Shown in pieces: positions 1 through 13,800 of a stretch of 64,000 bases of DNA (position 1 is the stretch's first letter; every line of letters begins with the position of its first letter). Source of the DNA: Clavelina lepadiformis (Eukaryota > Chordata > Ascidiacea > Aplousobranchia > Clavelinidae); assembly GCF_947623445.1 (NCBI RefSeq), contig NC_135246.1, forward strand, positions 16,289,856-16,353,855, read 5' to 3'. Position numbers and translations under genes: made by a program. The notes beneath the pieces were generated by a model that saw only the letters and a list, made by a program, of their open reading frames with translations, was not told the origin of the DNA and did no database searches.

Positions 1-1139
1 ACAATCATTTTATGTGGCCCGCATAACGTAAATAAAATTAGCCTTGACTATAATTTCAAAAAAATTTTAACAAAAGTTTTTGTTATCTTTTTATTTTTCT
101 ATGTGAACTATGATCGCTAAATGCGTATGTTTAAGGCTATACATGATACGGCACCAAGTTTTTGCAATATTTACTACAGACTTATATATCATATTGTATT
201 GTAGATTATGCAGTGTCAAAACGTATAAAACCTAAAATAAAAAATACCTACTCATGATGAAATTCTTTGGGGTAATGAATTGCTACTTGGGCAGTGTAGT
301 TGAAGAAATTAAAAAATTGATTAGCTATAGATATTGTCATTCGAACCCGGAACGAACCGTAGCGGCCTAGCCTATATTAGCAAGCTTGCTGAACCTAAAC
401 CCGAAGCGGAATGAATGTGTGTGTGCACCCTATGTAAACTTGAACCGGAGTAGAACCGGGAAAACAAAATTTTGCTAGACCTGAACCGGAGTTAAACCGT
501 TTTCCTCTGCGGTTCGACTCCCTGCTTGTAACTCACTGACTGCAGGTTTCAAAAACTACCTTTATTTGCTTTTTCTTACTCTATCCTGGTTCAAAAAAAA
601 CTGGTTAGCAGGCGGAACCAAAATTAGTTTCTTTGATAAATTCTCGGCTACGTTAGAGCTTCTGATTTATATAAGTCAGGTGACAAAATGTTTCTGATAA
701 ACTAGGCCTAGTATGTCTGTTTGGCCATGTTTTGCAGCGAAATTAATGCCCTTTAAAATGATGGCAGCGGTATTGGCGCCCTGCAAAATAGGTAACATGA
801 AACTTTTATTTTTTCGGTCGAAGCCATTGTCTGGAACTTAAGCCATGGGCGTAATAAGCCAAAGCACAGTTCGAAAGCTAAAATATCGTCGTTAGAAAAG
901 TAAGCCAAGGTATATGGGGCGGAACAAAAAATCGACCGTAGTGGGAAAAGACGTACGCGACACCCTAAGCCCAGGGACAATGACACAAGATTGTTGTCAT
1001 GAAAGTAAACTCAAACAAACAGAAAAACAGGATCAAAGGATGGTTCCCACACGTCAGGAACCTAATTAGTCGGTGTGCAAAAACACATCTACCATGGTAG
1101 AAAACGTTGTGCAGAAGCATAGGCGGGCATTATTACTGT

Positions 1140-1540
1140 ACCGCGGTTCTTTTGAAAAAAAGTACCGAATTACTTTTTTGAAGAAATTTCAGTCGATCTC
1201 GATACTTTTCACGTGAGTATTTCAAATTTTAACAAGTAAGTTTTCAAAGATACATTTTAATTAATCCTTAATACTAATTTTAGCATCTGTTGATGTTTTT
1301 AAATCTAGAAATGTCAATTAAAATTGCAAGCGATTAACGTCCAATATGTTTTGACCAGGAACAATCTTTACCGGGGGCATAATAGCGGCAAACATTGCAT
1401 TTGTAGCAGAATCTTTTGCACAAAAAGTACCGGTACCGAGTACCGAACTATTTTTTAAAATAGTAACGAAAATCGGAACCGTCGGTACATTTTTTGCCAA
1501 GTACCGATACCATTACCGATGGTACTTTCAAAGTACCCAC
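1140..1540. repeat. TACCG-rich degenerate repeat segment
   Basis: The pentamer TACCG/CGGTA recurs many times at 1140-1180 and again, more densely, at 1425-1535, including the palindrome GTACCGGTAC. The density and partly inverted arrangement resemble the ends of a decayed DNA transposon. I could not delimit termini or a target duplication, so the family is unassigned. Confidence 0.3.
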
Positions 1541-4120
1541 TGCATGCCCATCTCTGTGCAGAGGTTGCCTGAACGAAATGGAACAGGCAACCAAAATGGA
1601 AGCCCAAGCAGAGAGACAACAATTAACACACGACCGTACGACTTCGAAGGCCCAAGAGGAACAGACAATAACCATTGCCGAAGATGGAATGGAAGGTTCC
1701 AACAGAAATATCGGGAATGCAAGAGCGCTTTTCCTCGAAAGGGCAAACGAAACTAAAAATTGTAAGTCAAGTAAGATCGCTTAATTGCCGTGTCCCAGGC
1801 ACACACAGATCGAAAACCCGAAGCTACAGACTGATCGTAGAGGTGTTTCAGCGATGCGTAACTGCCTGAAAATTATGAATAGGACTACGACGGAGGTCCG
1901 GGTTGCATTACATTGATTGAGGTCAGGGAACCCACTGATGAGAATATTAGGGTCGTAAAGGCACCAGGACCACTAGCACTCTAATGCGATGGCAAAGCAC
2001 GCGGGCGAAAAGGAGGTTGGAGGTGAAAGGTTGGGGAAGGAGGTGAGCACGTGGTGAAAAGGTGACTTCTGTTGCCTCATCAAGTCATAGGAGCCCTTCG
2101 AAGATCGAAACTGCCGTGGTACAATGGCCTTGTAGCATAGCCTACAGTATGACTATGACAAATAATGTTTCATTGTAGTATTAGGCCTACTTGGTGTGAA
2201 GTATTATACAACAACCATATTCGCCATAACGACGCGTACACTGCCGGCTATTGGTACAATATGAGCGAGGACGATTGAAGATTGATAACTTATTTTACTT
2301 TTACTTCAATGGTATGAGTCCCCATTCCTCAAACGGCATGATTATGCTGTTATTTGCTTTATTTTGTCTATACATTTTACTAAATGATAAAGTTCCCATT
2401 TTTATTTATTGTCAGACACAAAGGCTTACACCTTTGGGCAAAGCTTACTGAATGTTACATTGCGCAGTAGTGATCGACAAGTGAAAGAGTAAAAAGTGAA
2501 GATTGCAAACATTACAACAGTAGCCTATATATATGACACACCAGTTCAAGAGAGGAAATTTATCTGAACGTCATTAAGGAGAATTTAAGCTTGGTCAGCA
2601 ATTGAATCACAAGATCCCATAATAAAATTTCAGCATTTACAAAACAACTCATGACTGGTGACGTAACCGTCAGAGGACAAAGCACAGTCCAATTGAGCAT
2701 TATTCTTGGATGATGCACCCGAATCTTCCCTACTGCAATTAATTGCAGCGTGAAACCCACAAAGAAACTTTTCAGCAAGAACATTAGGACATATCCGTCA
2801 TCAGGATCCGGACCTAAACGTTAATAATTAATGATTTTACGAAAGGCTAATGAAAACAGACAAAGAGGGCAGCAAAACCTTGAATAAATAATTTAATTAG
2901 TGGCTGATTTTATAGCAAAAATCATTAATAAAAAATAAAACCTTGACGTTGAAAATAATATGAAAAGTAGGGTATAGCCTATTAAGGATAAAATTAATTA
3001 CCTAATTCTCTGGAACACCATCTCGATACCTGAGAAGGCAAATACAAGACAGGAAGAGACGGAAGATGAGTCACTCGCTGACAATATAGGTCTATGCATT
3101 ATAAAAATTAGTGTCTGGTGAGGTGTGAGGGCTATCTCCTTTACAGGCCTATCTATCCTGGACATGATATGAAGCACTTTGTAATTACTAAAATAGGGTA
3201 TCCCATGGGATAAAAAATCGTGCAGATAAGAGTTTCACTTGGAAAGACCTTAAAATCCGTTTGATTTAATTCTAGCAAGTCTATTGTCCTTGCCACCGCA
3301 ATGTTGCGCACTTTCCGGATGAAATTCAAAATAAAAATTGTTAACAAGTTACGAACTTTGGGCAAATCGAAAATGCTTCAGTGTTTAACGGTGGCTTGAC
3401 TTGGAGATGAATATTTGAAAGTCATATCAAATATTGTTGTTTTGTAGTGATCACCCTAATCACAAAATTTCCCCAAAATTGCGATTTGATATGGTAACCA
3501 TAAACCATTTGAAAACGTACTACAAAAATGTTTTAATGACTGAAGTTAAGCTACATTTAAAATCAATGTTCGTTTAAGGAATCCCGCTGAACTAGTGACA
3601 GCCTTTAAAATAAATAAATCCAGCATTGTAGTTCGAAACTCAAGTAAAGCAAAATACAGTAATTTTGCAAAACAATGATGTGACGCCATTTGTGACTGGA
3701 TAAAAAATTTCGATAAAATTTTTTATTGTAGTTCAAGCAAACTTTTTGCGAACTTTGGTCTTAACGAACTTGTACCATTTCGGAAGTATACCGCCGGGCT
3801 CCCATTTCTTGTTTTGTATACGCTAGATCTGCGTTGTTCGGTTTGACTGTCTGCTGATTGTTGTTTGCTGTCGCTTCTGCAGGTGCTGTTGTCAGTGTTA
3901 CCAAAATTAATAAAAAAAAACATGTTTTCTAGGCGTTTTGACTTTGGGTGTTACGATGTAGCTTATACGGACGTTAGTCTACTAAGTGTAACTTATAGGT
4001 AAGGTAGGTCTATGTGTTTTCAGGTCCCTATTACATTCGCACTTACGTATACTATAGGCTGAAGGAGAAGCAAAAATGAGGTAATAGACAAAAAAGTTGT
4101 GGTTCTAGTGCACAACCAAA

Positions 4121-4128
4121 TGACGTCA
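4121..4128. promoter_or_regulatory. CRE-like palindrome TGACGTCA
   Basis: A perfect CREB/ATF palindrome lies about 760 bases upstream of the inversin start codon. It is seen directly. That it acts on inversin is only a guess, because the 8-mer can occur by chance and no other promoter element frames it. Confidence 0.25.
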
Positions 4129-4888
4129 CAATTTGGGTAACTGGAGTCTAATATACAAACGTATGACATGGCTCTGATTATGCACTATACACCTGAAAGC
4201 TTAAGTACCTTATGAAGTACCAAAATAATATCTCCATACTCGATCCTCTTAGCCAATGCAGATATGGGAATGTAGGCATGTAGCTATGTAAAGGAGACCA
4301 AACCAGCCTTTATCTAAGCTCTTTACTATGTTATTATTGTAATATGCATAAAAGTGATATTAAAAGGTTTATTCAACATGTAGCTTTTATATGTCTATAA
4401 TATGATGATATTTAATAGGCCTAGTGGTACCACTACTACCAGTATTTCTCATTTGCTGTCTGGCATAGCTCTATAACTTGGAGATAGATAGACTCACAAA
4501 GAGTGGTTGTTGAGTTTAAGTTGTGCAAAAACATGTAAGTTGTTGACCCCACCTGTCATTACAGATGGTGAACGATAGTTATAACAATGTGGAAATGAAG
4601 TTAATGGCCAATGGCCATCGTTTTGCATCAGCTCTGACTACTTGCAAAGACAGAAGGACTTTTTTTAATCATTATGGTTTGAGATCTGAGGATAAATATT
4701 CCATAGCCTAACATATTTTTGCAAATTTTTATTTGTGTTACAGTTTTGTAATTGTTTAATATGAGACACACTGATATAATTTTGCAGTAAATCGTAATTT
4801 GTAACACTCATGCTCTAAGCTGGCTTAAAATATGTTTGAGCGGAATATCCGCAAATATAAGAAGGTTCAGTATCGGAATTAAAAGCCA

Positions 4889-7800
4889 ATGAACTTTATC
4901 AAGCGCCATTTTCGTCGAGCAACAGTGTCCGTGTTAGAGGACACTGAAGATGAGGAAGTAACAATCAAACGGCAAACTAATTCTGCCGGACTGAGGCGTT
5001 CTGGTGGTGTTTCTTTTTCAAATAGCTACCATGACAGTGAAACAAAACTATTTGAGGTATTTGGTTGTAAACAAGACAGTTAATAAACAAAGTGTATTTA
5101 GTAATTTATGTGTATACGTAGTTTTTGTTAGTCCGTGTTATATATTTTAAAGAAACAAATGATATAAAATAGCATGCGCAATTCTTCTTGATTTGATACT
5201 GTCATAGATACCTTTCGGTCCATACATATAATAACAAAATAAGTCGGAAGCTTGAATTAGATTACAGTGGAATGTACTGTAAATTTATTCAACATCTATT
5301 TTGCGAAGCAAGATGTTTTTTCAATTCAAAATTAATGTCAATAAAGCTGGGATCTTTTGTCTGTTGTTTTTACCTTTTTTAAGCTTACTGACAATGCTAT
5401 CATAACATTCACTCTATTAAGAGCCACTTCCCATTATGATTGAGAGGTATTAAACAGAGACTTGTGCTATTTTTAACTCTCACTTTACTACACATTCATT
5501 GGGCCCGTGGGTCAACATATTTAACAATCCCTACAATTACAGAATTGTGCGTTAAGTGGGCTGTTTGAGATTGTCAAGTTCTTTGGACTTACTCATTGTT
5601 TGACATGTTTTGCTCATAGGAACCCCCTCTTATTGAAGTACAATCTAATCATACAAGAGATGGAGATGAAGATTCCATTGTTGTGCCAGGTAGCACATAG
5701 TTGGTTTTAAATTATTGGGCTACCAATTGTAGTGGTCTTGTACACCAACGCTGATATGACATTGTTAACAACAAATCAACTGACTGATGCAGACGAGTCT
5801 GTCTATAGTGTGTAGATATTTAGTTTTTTTTGTATAGACATGAACAGCCACCATATGCCACATCCTGAAGTGATTGTAACTGCACCATCTGATGCATCAA
5901 ATGTGATTACTCACCATTTCAATGAAAATAATAATTACCAGAACAGTAACTACCATCTTTCCCCAAACAACATTCCTGCTGTTGCGTCTACTACAGAGGT
6001 AAGTGTCAGCAATCTTTTTCATCAGTATTCATTATGGATTTTATTAAATATTTTCATTCTACTATCAGTGTTATTAGATTTTAAAAAATTGTTACAGGGG
6101 GAACCTACTACAGTTGGCAGTGATATGGGAGATGAAGATAAAGCAAACCAGATGATGGCTTTGTATGCTTCCATCATACGTGGTGAAAAATCAGAAGTGA
6201 AAAAGCTTTTAACTGGTACTGTGTTTCAATCTATTCTATTGATTTGACTTACTAAATTTTAGATTTTAAAATTACATATGATGTATATTTCACGGCTATT
6301 TATGATCTTTTCACAGTATCCAGTGTGTACTCATACTGGTAGCTTCTACTTACATATATAAATGTGGCAGTTTTGGAAAAGAATGGCTTGTGTTCAATTG
6401 AAATAAATGTGCTAGTCTTGTATACTTTGCCATTAGCTTTATTAATTGAAAACATATTGGCAGTGATAGCTTTTTGATCATGTTGGTATCTTTTTGTACT
6501 ATCTGTTTCAACTTGACACTATCTAATGTTCAGCGTATCCAGATCTGTTGGAAGCTCCAGACAATTTTGGTCGGACACCGTTGATGTATTGCGTACTGTC
6601 AGATCGACTTGAGTGTGCAAAGCTTTTGCTAAAACTCAAATGCAAACTTGATCAAGTGGATAAGGCTGGCCGAAGTGCGTTGCATCTTGCTGCTCACAAA
6701 GTTAGTCATTTATGCCTGGTGCACTTGATGTCTTGATTCACACGCAAACTGCATTATATATTGCACAATTGTTTTAAAATTTCTGTTCTTTTTGGTGTAG
6801 TCCTGTAATACTATGAAACTAGTAAACTGTAAATTGCTCTGATAGACATCGGTGTATCATTAAATGTTCTCGATGGAAATATCTATTTTTTTGAAAGAGC
6901 TCTTTGTTTTATGTTTTCACCTAACACATTATTATACAATGGGAAGAAAGTTGTGTTTAGGTAAGAAGCATGTTCTTGTAGGTAACAGTTGATAATGATT
7001 TTAGGCCAGTTACAAGTTTCTCGAACTATTGCATGAGAGGGGTGGCAACATAGAAATGAAAGATAACGATGGACAGACGCCTCTTCATCTGACGACACGA
7101 AACCGCCATGCACGTTGTCTTCATTTCTTGCTTAAGCGCTTAGGTCCAGGGATGGTAGAAGTTACCGACAATCAGGATGTATGTGACGATAGCTGGCATA
7201 AGAAAACTCTTAGTTTACTTGCATACTTTGTATATGTTATAAAATTAACCCAAACCACAAAACATGTCGTTTTTCTACTACTCTTGTTTGATCTTATTTC
7301 ATTGTTAAGAGTTGCAAGTTACTTTTCATAAACAAATGCCTTGCTGCATGTAAATTAGATTGTGATTGCTGTGAGAAAATAAGTCTATTTTGATCTTATT
7401 TAAGAGAACTGCTCTGCATTGGAGTGCTGCATTCAATAACACCGAATATGTGAAACTCCTCATTAAATACAAATGCAACCCGGCTTTGTCGGATAAAGAA
7501 GGAAAAACTCCATTGCATTGGGCCGCAAATACACATGACCCCAACGCTGTTGCCACTGTTGAAGCACTTTTGGTGAGATATAGTTTTTTACTGTCATGTT
7601 TTCGTTGTCCTGTTCCAGTTGCCTTTTTGTGTAACATTTTTTGTCATCATTGGTCTTCATTAGTAGAATATTATTGCTAGCTTTTGAGGTGCCCCCATAT
7701 GGCTGACTAGTGAATAGTTAATGTTATGTTGGACAGCTTATAGTCGGCGCGTAGTTTTGATAACTTAATAACTACAACCACTCAGTACAATCTACACAGG

Positions 7801-10800
7801 TCTGTGCTCGAGTTGCTCTTAATTGGCAAGATTATGAGGGTCGAACGGCTCTTCACTTTGCTGTCGCTCATGGCAACCTTCCTGTTGTTAAATATCTGCT
7901 TAATTTTGACGAGGAAGCGTGTGAAGTAAATCGTCTTGACCACACCTACCGCACCCCATTACACTGGGCAGCACAGCTAGGTATGACTTTTGTTTGTCTG
8001 ATTTCTATCCGTTGGTAAAGAACAACATGTTTTTGTGTATACACGCCATTGTTATTAGATAAGTGTTGTTTATCAACAATTTCTGTATATACTTGTATCA
8101 AATGTAAATTTTTTTCAATTCAGGCAATACAGAAATTGTAAAGTTGCTCCTGTCATTTGGTGCTAAGAACAAGATATCTGATGGCAATGGGGCCACACCA
8201 CTTTTGTATGCTGCTTTACATAACAAACCTGTAAGTGGTATATTGGAAATTATTGTGCTTATTCTTTATTTCAAAGCTTAATTTTGAATATATACCTTGC
8301 TGATTTATTGCATTGCTATGCTATAGCAGTTATCGTATTTCTATTGTCAACACTCATATTGAACAAATTCTCCACATCGTTTTATTAAGTTAAAAGTATT
8401 CAACTGGTGTTGTTTGTGCTGGTAAATCAAGTGCCACTTAGTGACGTTTATTTCTGATATTGCTATGTATTAAGCACTTGAATTCAATGAATAGTGGATA
8501 ATAAGTATGGAAATAATATGATTATTGTACTGCTTTGTTATTAAGCTATGGATGTACACTTTCCTTGACTTTACTTATTGACATGTAGCGGTATGTATTT
8601 GTATTGCAAAAATCTTTTTCCAAGTTTGGGTTTATTTTGTAACACTGCCCCAATGCCAGTAAATTCAAACAAGGGATTAATTTGTGTCAAAATTAAATTG
8701 TCGTGTTTCTAATAAATAGGAAGTTGTCATGGAAATGATGAAACATGATGCAAGCATTCTCGATCAATCTGACATTGAGGGACGAAATGCCCTAATGTGG
8801 GCTGCGGGAAAGGGAGCAAATGATGTCATACAAATGTTATTTAACCTGGGAAACTTAAATAAATCCACAGATGGCAACAGCGATGGTTCGTTGAATCTTC
8901 AGATTTATTCAACAGCATCCTCTGATATTTGTCATCTATAGGATTAATCTGCTTTTTCATAGGAGTTTACTTGTTTTAAGTGTCTTTAAAATTGATTGAC
9001 AGGCCAGTCCCAAGAAAATATCTCTCCAAAACTAAAAAAACAAGAGGCGATCATGATTGACATCAACAGGACTGACAACAAAGGCAACACTGGTGAGCGA
9101 CAGCTAAAAAGCCTTACTGAATATCACTGGTTTTATGAGTTGAAATATTAGCATTGTTTTTCTGACTCTTTCGTGAAAGAGACTGTGAAAAGTCTTTATT
9201 AGCTGAATTGATGGTGGTCGAAGTAGAAATGATTTAATCTAGTTTATCAGTGTTTAAGTGGCGTCGGTCATTTTTTTCTAGCTCTTCACATGGCTGCATG
9301 GAGTGGATGTGCGAGATCAGCCGAGCTCTTGCTACATTTTAACGCTCGCCACGATCTTCAGAATAACATGAACCACACACCCCTATTTGGTGCCTGTGAG
9401 AAGGTTAAGAGTTTCATTATTTATTTTAAACGGAACATTTGAACGACTCAAGTGGAGACTTTAAAGTGGTTTTTAATAATAAGTTTATTGAATCGATAAA
9501 ATAATCTCAGCTTATCCTCAACCTTTCTGCTTAATTATAGTTGTTTTTGTAGCTCCTCTAATGCTTCTTGTGGTTTAAGTTCAATATTACCACACGCTAG
9601 CACAATACATCCATCATCCATAAACTCTATCAACACAATTACTGCGAACAGTTTAAAATATTACGATTACACGATTACATACTTATTGCAATTTAGCGTT
9701 ATTTGCTTGTTTCAAAATTATAACACCTGATACACATTAAACAGGGACACATCAATGTGGTTAAACATCTTTTGGATTACAACGCGAGCATTTTCCTTCA
9801 CGACCAAGAAGAAAGGTCGCCTCTGCACTGGGCTGCCCTCGGAGGTCACGCTGAGATATGTGACCTACTCATCAAAAAAGGTAAATTATGAAGCTTTTGA
9901 ATACTAGATCATTAAATTCACTACATTTTTAGGTTTTTGTTATTATGCATTAGTTGTGCTATGATCCTGATCCCCCGAAACTTTTAAACCTTTCAAAGAA
10001 TGCTCTATCTGAAATAAACCGTTAATGTACAAGTTATACTGGTGTTGTGTTTACCATGTGAAGGACTATCATGCTTGATAGGTAAAATACCAGTAATCGC
10101 AAAACCACAATTTTATAACAGGAAATTGTTGTTTTAGATTTTCTGTTGGTTGTCAATACTGTATATTTAAGTGAATGATAGCTTATGCAAACACATTCAC
10201 CACAAAGCAGGATAGGTGTGTTGCATGCAGAGTTATGCGCAATTGTATTTTGGGGCAACGTTAATCATTTGTGCTTTTCATAATGAACAGAGTGAAGAGT
10301 ATAACAAGCCTTAGGAAAAGAAATATAGAAAAAGTAATAGATCTACCAATGGCAAACTATCTGGTATATATTATTGTTGCATTTTACAAATCTTTTTAGA
10401 TTTTGTCACATTGGCAAGCATTTTAATTGGGATGTTTACAAAAAAATCGTTGAGCTGGGAAATTCGCATAGTTCTTCCGCTATCAATGCTTTAATACCAA
10501 GTTGCTGCGGCTTGGTCAAATCTCAACGAGTCAGTTGTTGAACCTGACAAGGAAGGGGCACGAATACTCGACATTAAACCGTTTGAAAATGAAAATGGGA
10601 TTGGATATTACGAGCACATTCAATACTATTTTCCTTCTCGAATACCAAAACCTATACAGAAGTTGGCGAAAACCTTTCTACCTCGATCTTCAGCGTCACT
10701 AGATTTATTTGAGGATACCTGGGTGACGTTTCCATACATGCATTCTGTATTCAAAATGGAATGTTTTTTAAAGAATAAGATCAAATATGAAATAGACACA

Positions 10801-13800
10801 GTAGTTTTGCCAGATTCGGGGACATCAGATAATGTTCATAATCTGCCGGAAGAAGAATGGGAAGATGTGATAATAAAACATTTAGATATATGCGACGTTT
10901 TCTTTATGCCGCAACGAGTATAAATCTGAAAGTCCACTTGACTTTGTTTTGAAGAAAATTGATCGTGATCAACTTACTTCCACCTGGCTTGAAGATGCGA
11001 GAAAAAGTACTGGTGACTGTAGCAATCAGACATCGTATGTTTGTGTCTATAAACTCCTGAGGTTAGAGGTCAGCGTATGGGCAGTGCAGAGTTATATACA
11101 GAACCGTTTGTTGGAGAGACAGCTTGGCATCATCCTATCTTTTCATAGAAATCTTTATTGTTGGATGGATGAATGGACTGGTTTATCATTGAATGAAATT
11201 CTTGATAAACATCACGAAAAACTTTTTAAGGCCTAAAATGCTGAATTATTGTTCAAATATAGCGATTGGTTCGCAAATTTTGTTTACTGTGTGGACATGT
11301 CATCTATATAAATCAAACATTGTCCATACAAATACATTATAGAGCTGAACATAATTCCACATGGTCACTTTTTCCTTTAAAATGAGGTTTCAAACATACT
11401 GGTTTAATATTTTTCCTTGAGAAATATGCACTGATTATTTTATATAAACTTGTAAGTTGTTCTTTTTTGTGATTTATATACACTATTATATATAATTAGT
11501 AGTTTTTAAAAATGAAATTTTTTTCGTTGAGTTGATGTTTTGATGGACTCAATGTTCATGTTCAAGATGTCCCAAATGCTGTTTGTAAAGATGTCTTTCC
11601 TAGCGTCATACACTAAATTTTTGCTAAATCGTGTAGATTTTATGTTAGTTTTGCTTGACTAGGATCATAGAATTGACATGAAAGGTTCATTATAGGCACC
11701 AACTACAGCGTAGTTTGCCGTTACTGTATGTTTATAGGAAATTTATTCATGTACAGAAAACAATTGTTTGTGCCGACTTTGTAATTATGTTTGATTGCTA
11801 GGTTTAGATCCAGACTTACGAGATACTTACAAGCGTTCGCCGTTACTATGTGCTGCATTTGGTGGTTTTATCAATTGCATGAATCTTTTGCTGGAAAATA
11901 AAGCGAATGTTGATCTACAAGATCAAGAAGTAATTGATTTACCTTTTTTAATCTCAATTTTTATTGGTTGTTGCTCCAGCGGAGCTGGCATTGTATTTCC
12001 AATATTCAGCGAAGAACATTTCAACTAAACTGATTTTGTTGTAATGAGGCAATAACACAGTAACCTACATATGACCCTCAGCATTTCTAATTCAAACAAG
12101 TTTATTTTCATCACTTTAACTTTTTTTATGTCTTTAGGGGTTATCTGCATTACACTGGGCTGCGCAGTCTGGTCACCTTGATGCTACGAAGCTGCTCTTC
12201 CAATATTCTGCATTCCCAAATCCCATGGAGTATACAGAGGAGCGTTTGACTCCTCTCGACCATGCTCTTTTCAACGAGAGAGATGAGGTTGCCCAGTACC
12301 TTATCGAACAAGGTAATATCATCATGTCATGGCTTTTGTTTTGTAAAGCACTCAGTTGCCTAGTTTTTGTTGTTGTGTTATTTCCTCTTTTCGTCAGGTG
12401 CTTTGTCGTCTGAGACCATACGTCACATCGCTGCTGCTCAAATTCAAGCTTGCTTCAGAGGGCACCAGGTAGCTTAATGCTGCGAGCACCGAGAACATTT
12501 AAAATTTTTGCGGAATATAAATGCGTAAGGTATCAGAATATGTAGCGATGATATTTCTCTGTTAAGTAATTGCATGTTTTGCCCCAGGTGCGGAAAGAGT
12601 TCCTTCATCGCAAAGAATTTCTCGTTCGACACGAAAGGTTACGCAACAAAAGCAGGAAGGACAGGTGCCAGTGTGTTTTGATGTATAATAATATGTCATT
12701 GCGCCATGTATATTGGATGCTATGCAATATGTGTATTATCAATATTGATTTTGGAACTACTAGTGCATTAGTATCTTTTAGAAAAACGTTTTTTTTTTGA
12801 CAAACTTGGTCATTGCAAGGACACTAGAACTCAAACAAGTGCTGTACATTCAAAATTGAATAATAGAGGCACATTTTCTGCAGTGCAAAACTCTTTCTTA
12901 TTGATTCAGCTTCTTATATGTTAATACAGAAATCGTGGAAAGCACAAAATCCACTCCTCAATGGATCACCTTAACTCAGTTGGAGAGGAACCAACCCCGA
13001 CTACTCCAAACACAAACTCCATCTTGGCAGACAGTGTGTATTCAGGCGACGAATCTCGTGCGGACATTCTTGAAGAAAATTCTCTGCTTGTTAAAACAAT
13101 TCAGTCCACATCAGAACATTTGCTTCGTGTCAAGTACACAAGCGAAAAACCTGTCATCGAAACAAATGAGGGTTTGTTATTAGTGGATAAAATTAGAAAC
13201 GTTGAAGTAATGAAGAAACTGTTGTGTACCAATACAGCTGCTTTAAATATACCGTGTTTGATTTTTATCTAGTTTTTTTATTTACAGAATCTGATGGTGA
13301 TTCAGTAAAAGTCTGTGAGAAGAATGAAGACGAAACCAGCCCAGTTACTCAAACTTCGACATTTACAGCAGGTGATGTTGAACCAAAACGATCGGAAGAC
13401 AGTGGAATTGGCATCCAGGCTGAACCTGAAAACAATGAACGCGATGATGAAACTTATTCTCAAGACTTTGAAGAAGGCCAGCAAACTGAAGGTGAAGAAA
13501 CAAAGCACTTGAATGATGCTCCATCGGAAGGAAAGGCAGTAATCCCTGACTCCGCATCCGATAGAAGTGGTTCGAAATCACCAGGAAGTCCATCACCGAC
13601 AAATATAATGGATAGGGAAAAAGAGCCAACATTTGAAGATGACGCTTCTGAGAAGGATTGTAAACTTCAAGAGGATGAAAATGAAAAAAATAATGTTATT
13701 TTGGGGATAAGTAAAGAACCTCCACTGGAGAATGTCCAACGAGAAAATCAAACGTCATCAATAAAGAAATCAACTACTGAGGAAAGTCTTCCCAATCTCA

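Larger units (their letters stand above)
1..4888. other. Gene-free stretch upstream of inversin
   Basis: I see no convincing exon here. Short open frames exist, for example 1494-1784 (+), but they match no family I know and lack a repeat-domain or signal-peptide pattern. The stretch contains an AACCGG-rich segment (two similar copies at about 441 and 482, 41 bases apart), a TACCG-rich segment at 1140-1540 that looks like transposon-end debris, and A/T-rich DNA. The 5' untranslated region and promoter of inversin should lie in the last kilobase, but no clear TATA box stands out. Confidence 0.6.

Noticed and set aside
520-545. GGTTCGACTCCC word resembling a tRNA B-box
   Set aside because: No A-box at the right distance and no acceptor stem or cloverleaf could be drawn, so no tRNA is called.
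1494-1784. 96-codon open frame (+)
   Set aside because: Several overlapping frames are open in the same place, none shows a domain, and it borders a TACCG-rich repeat; probably chance or transposon debris.
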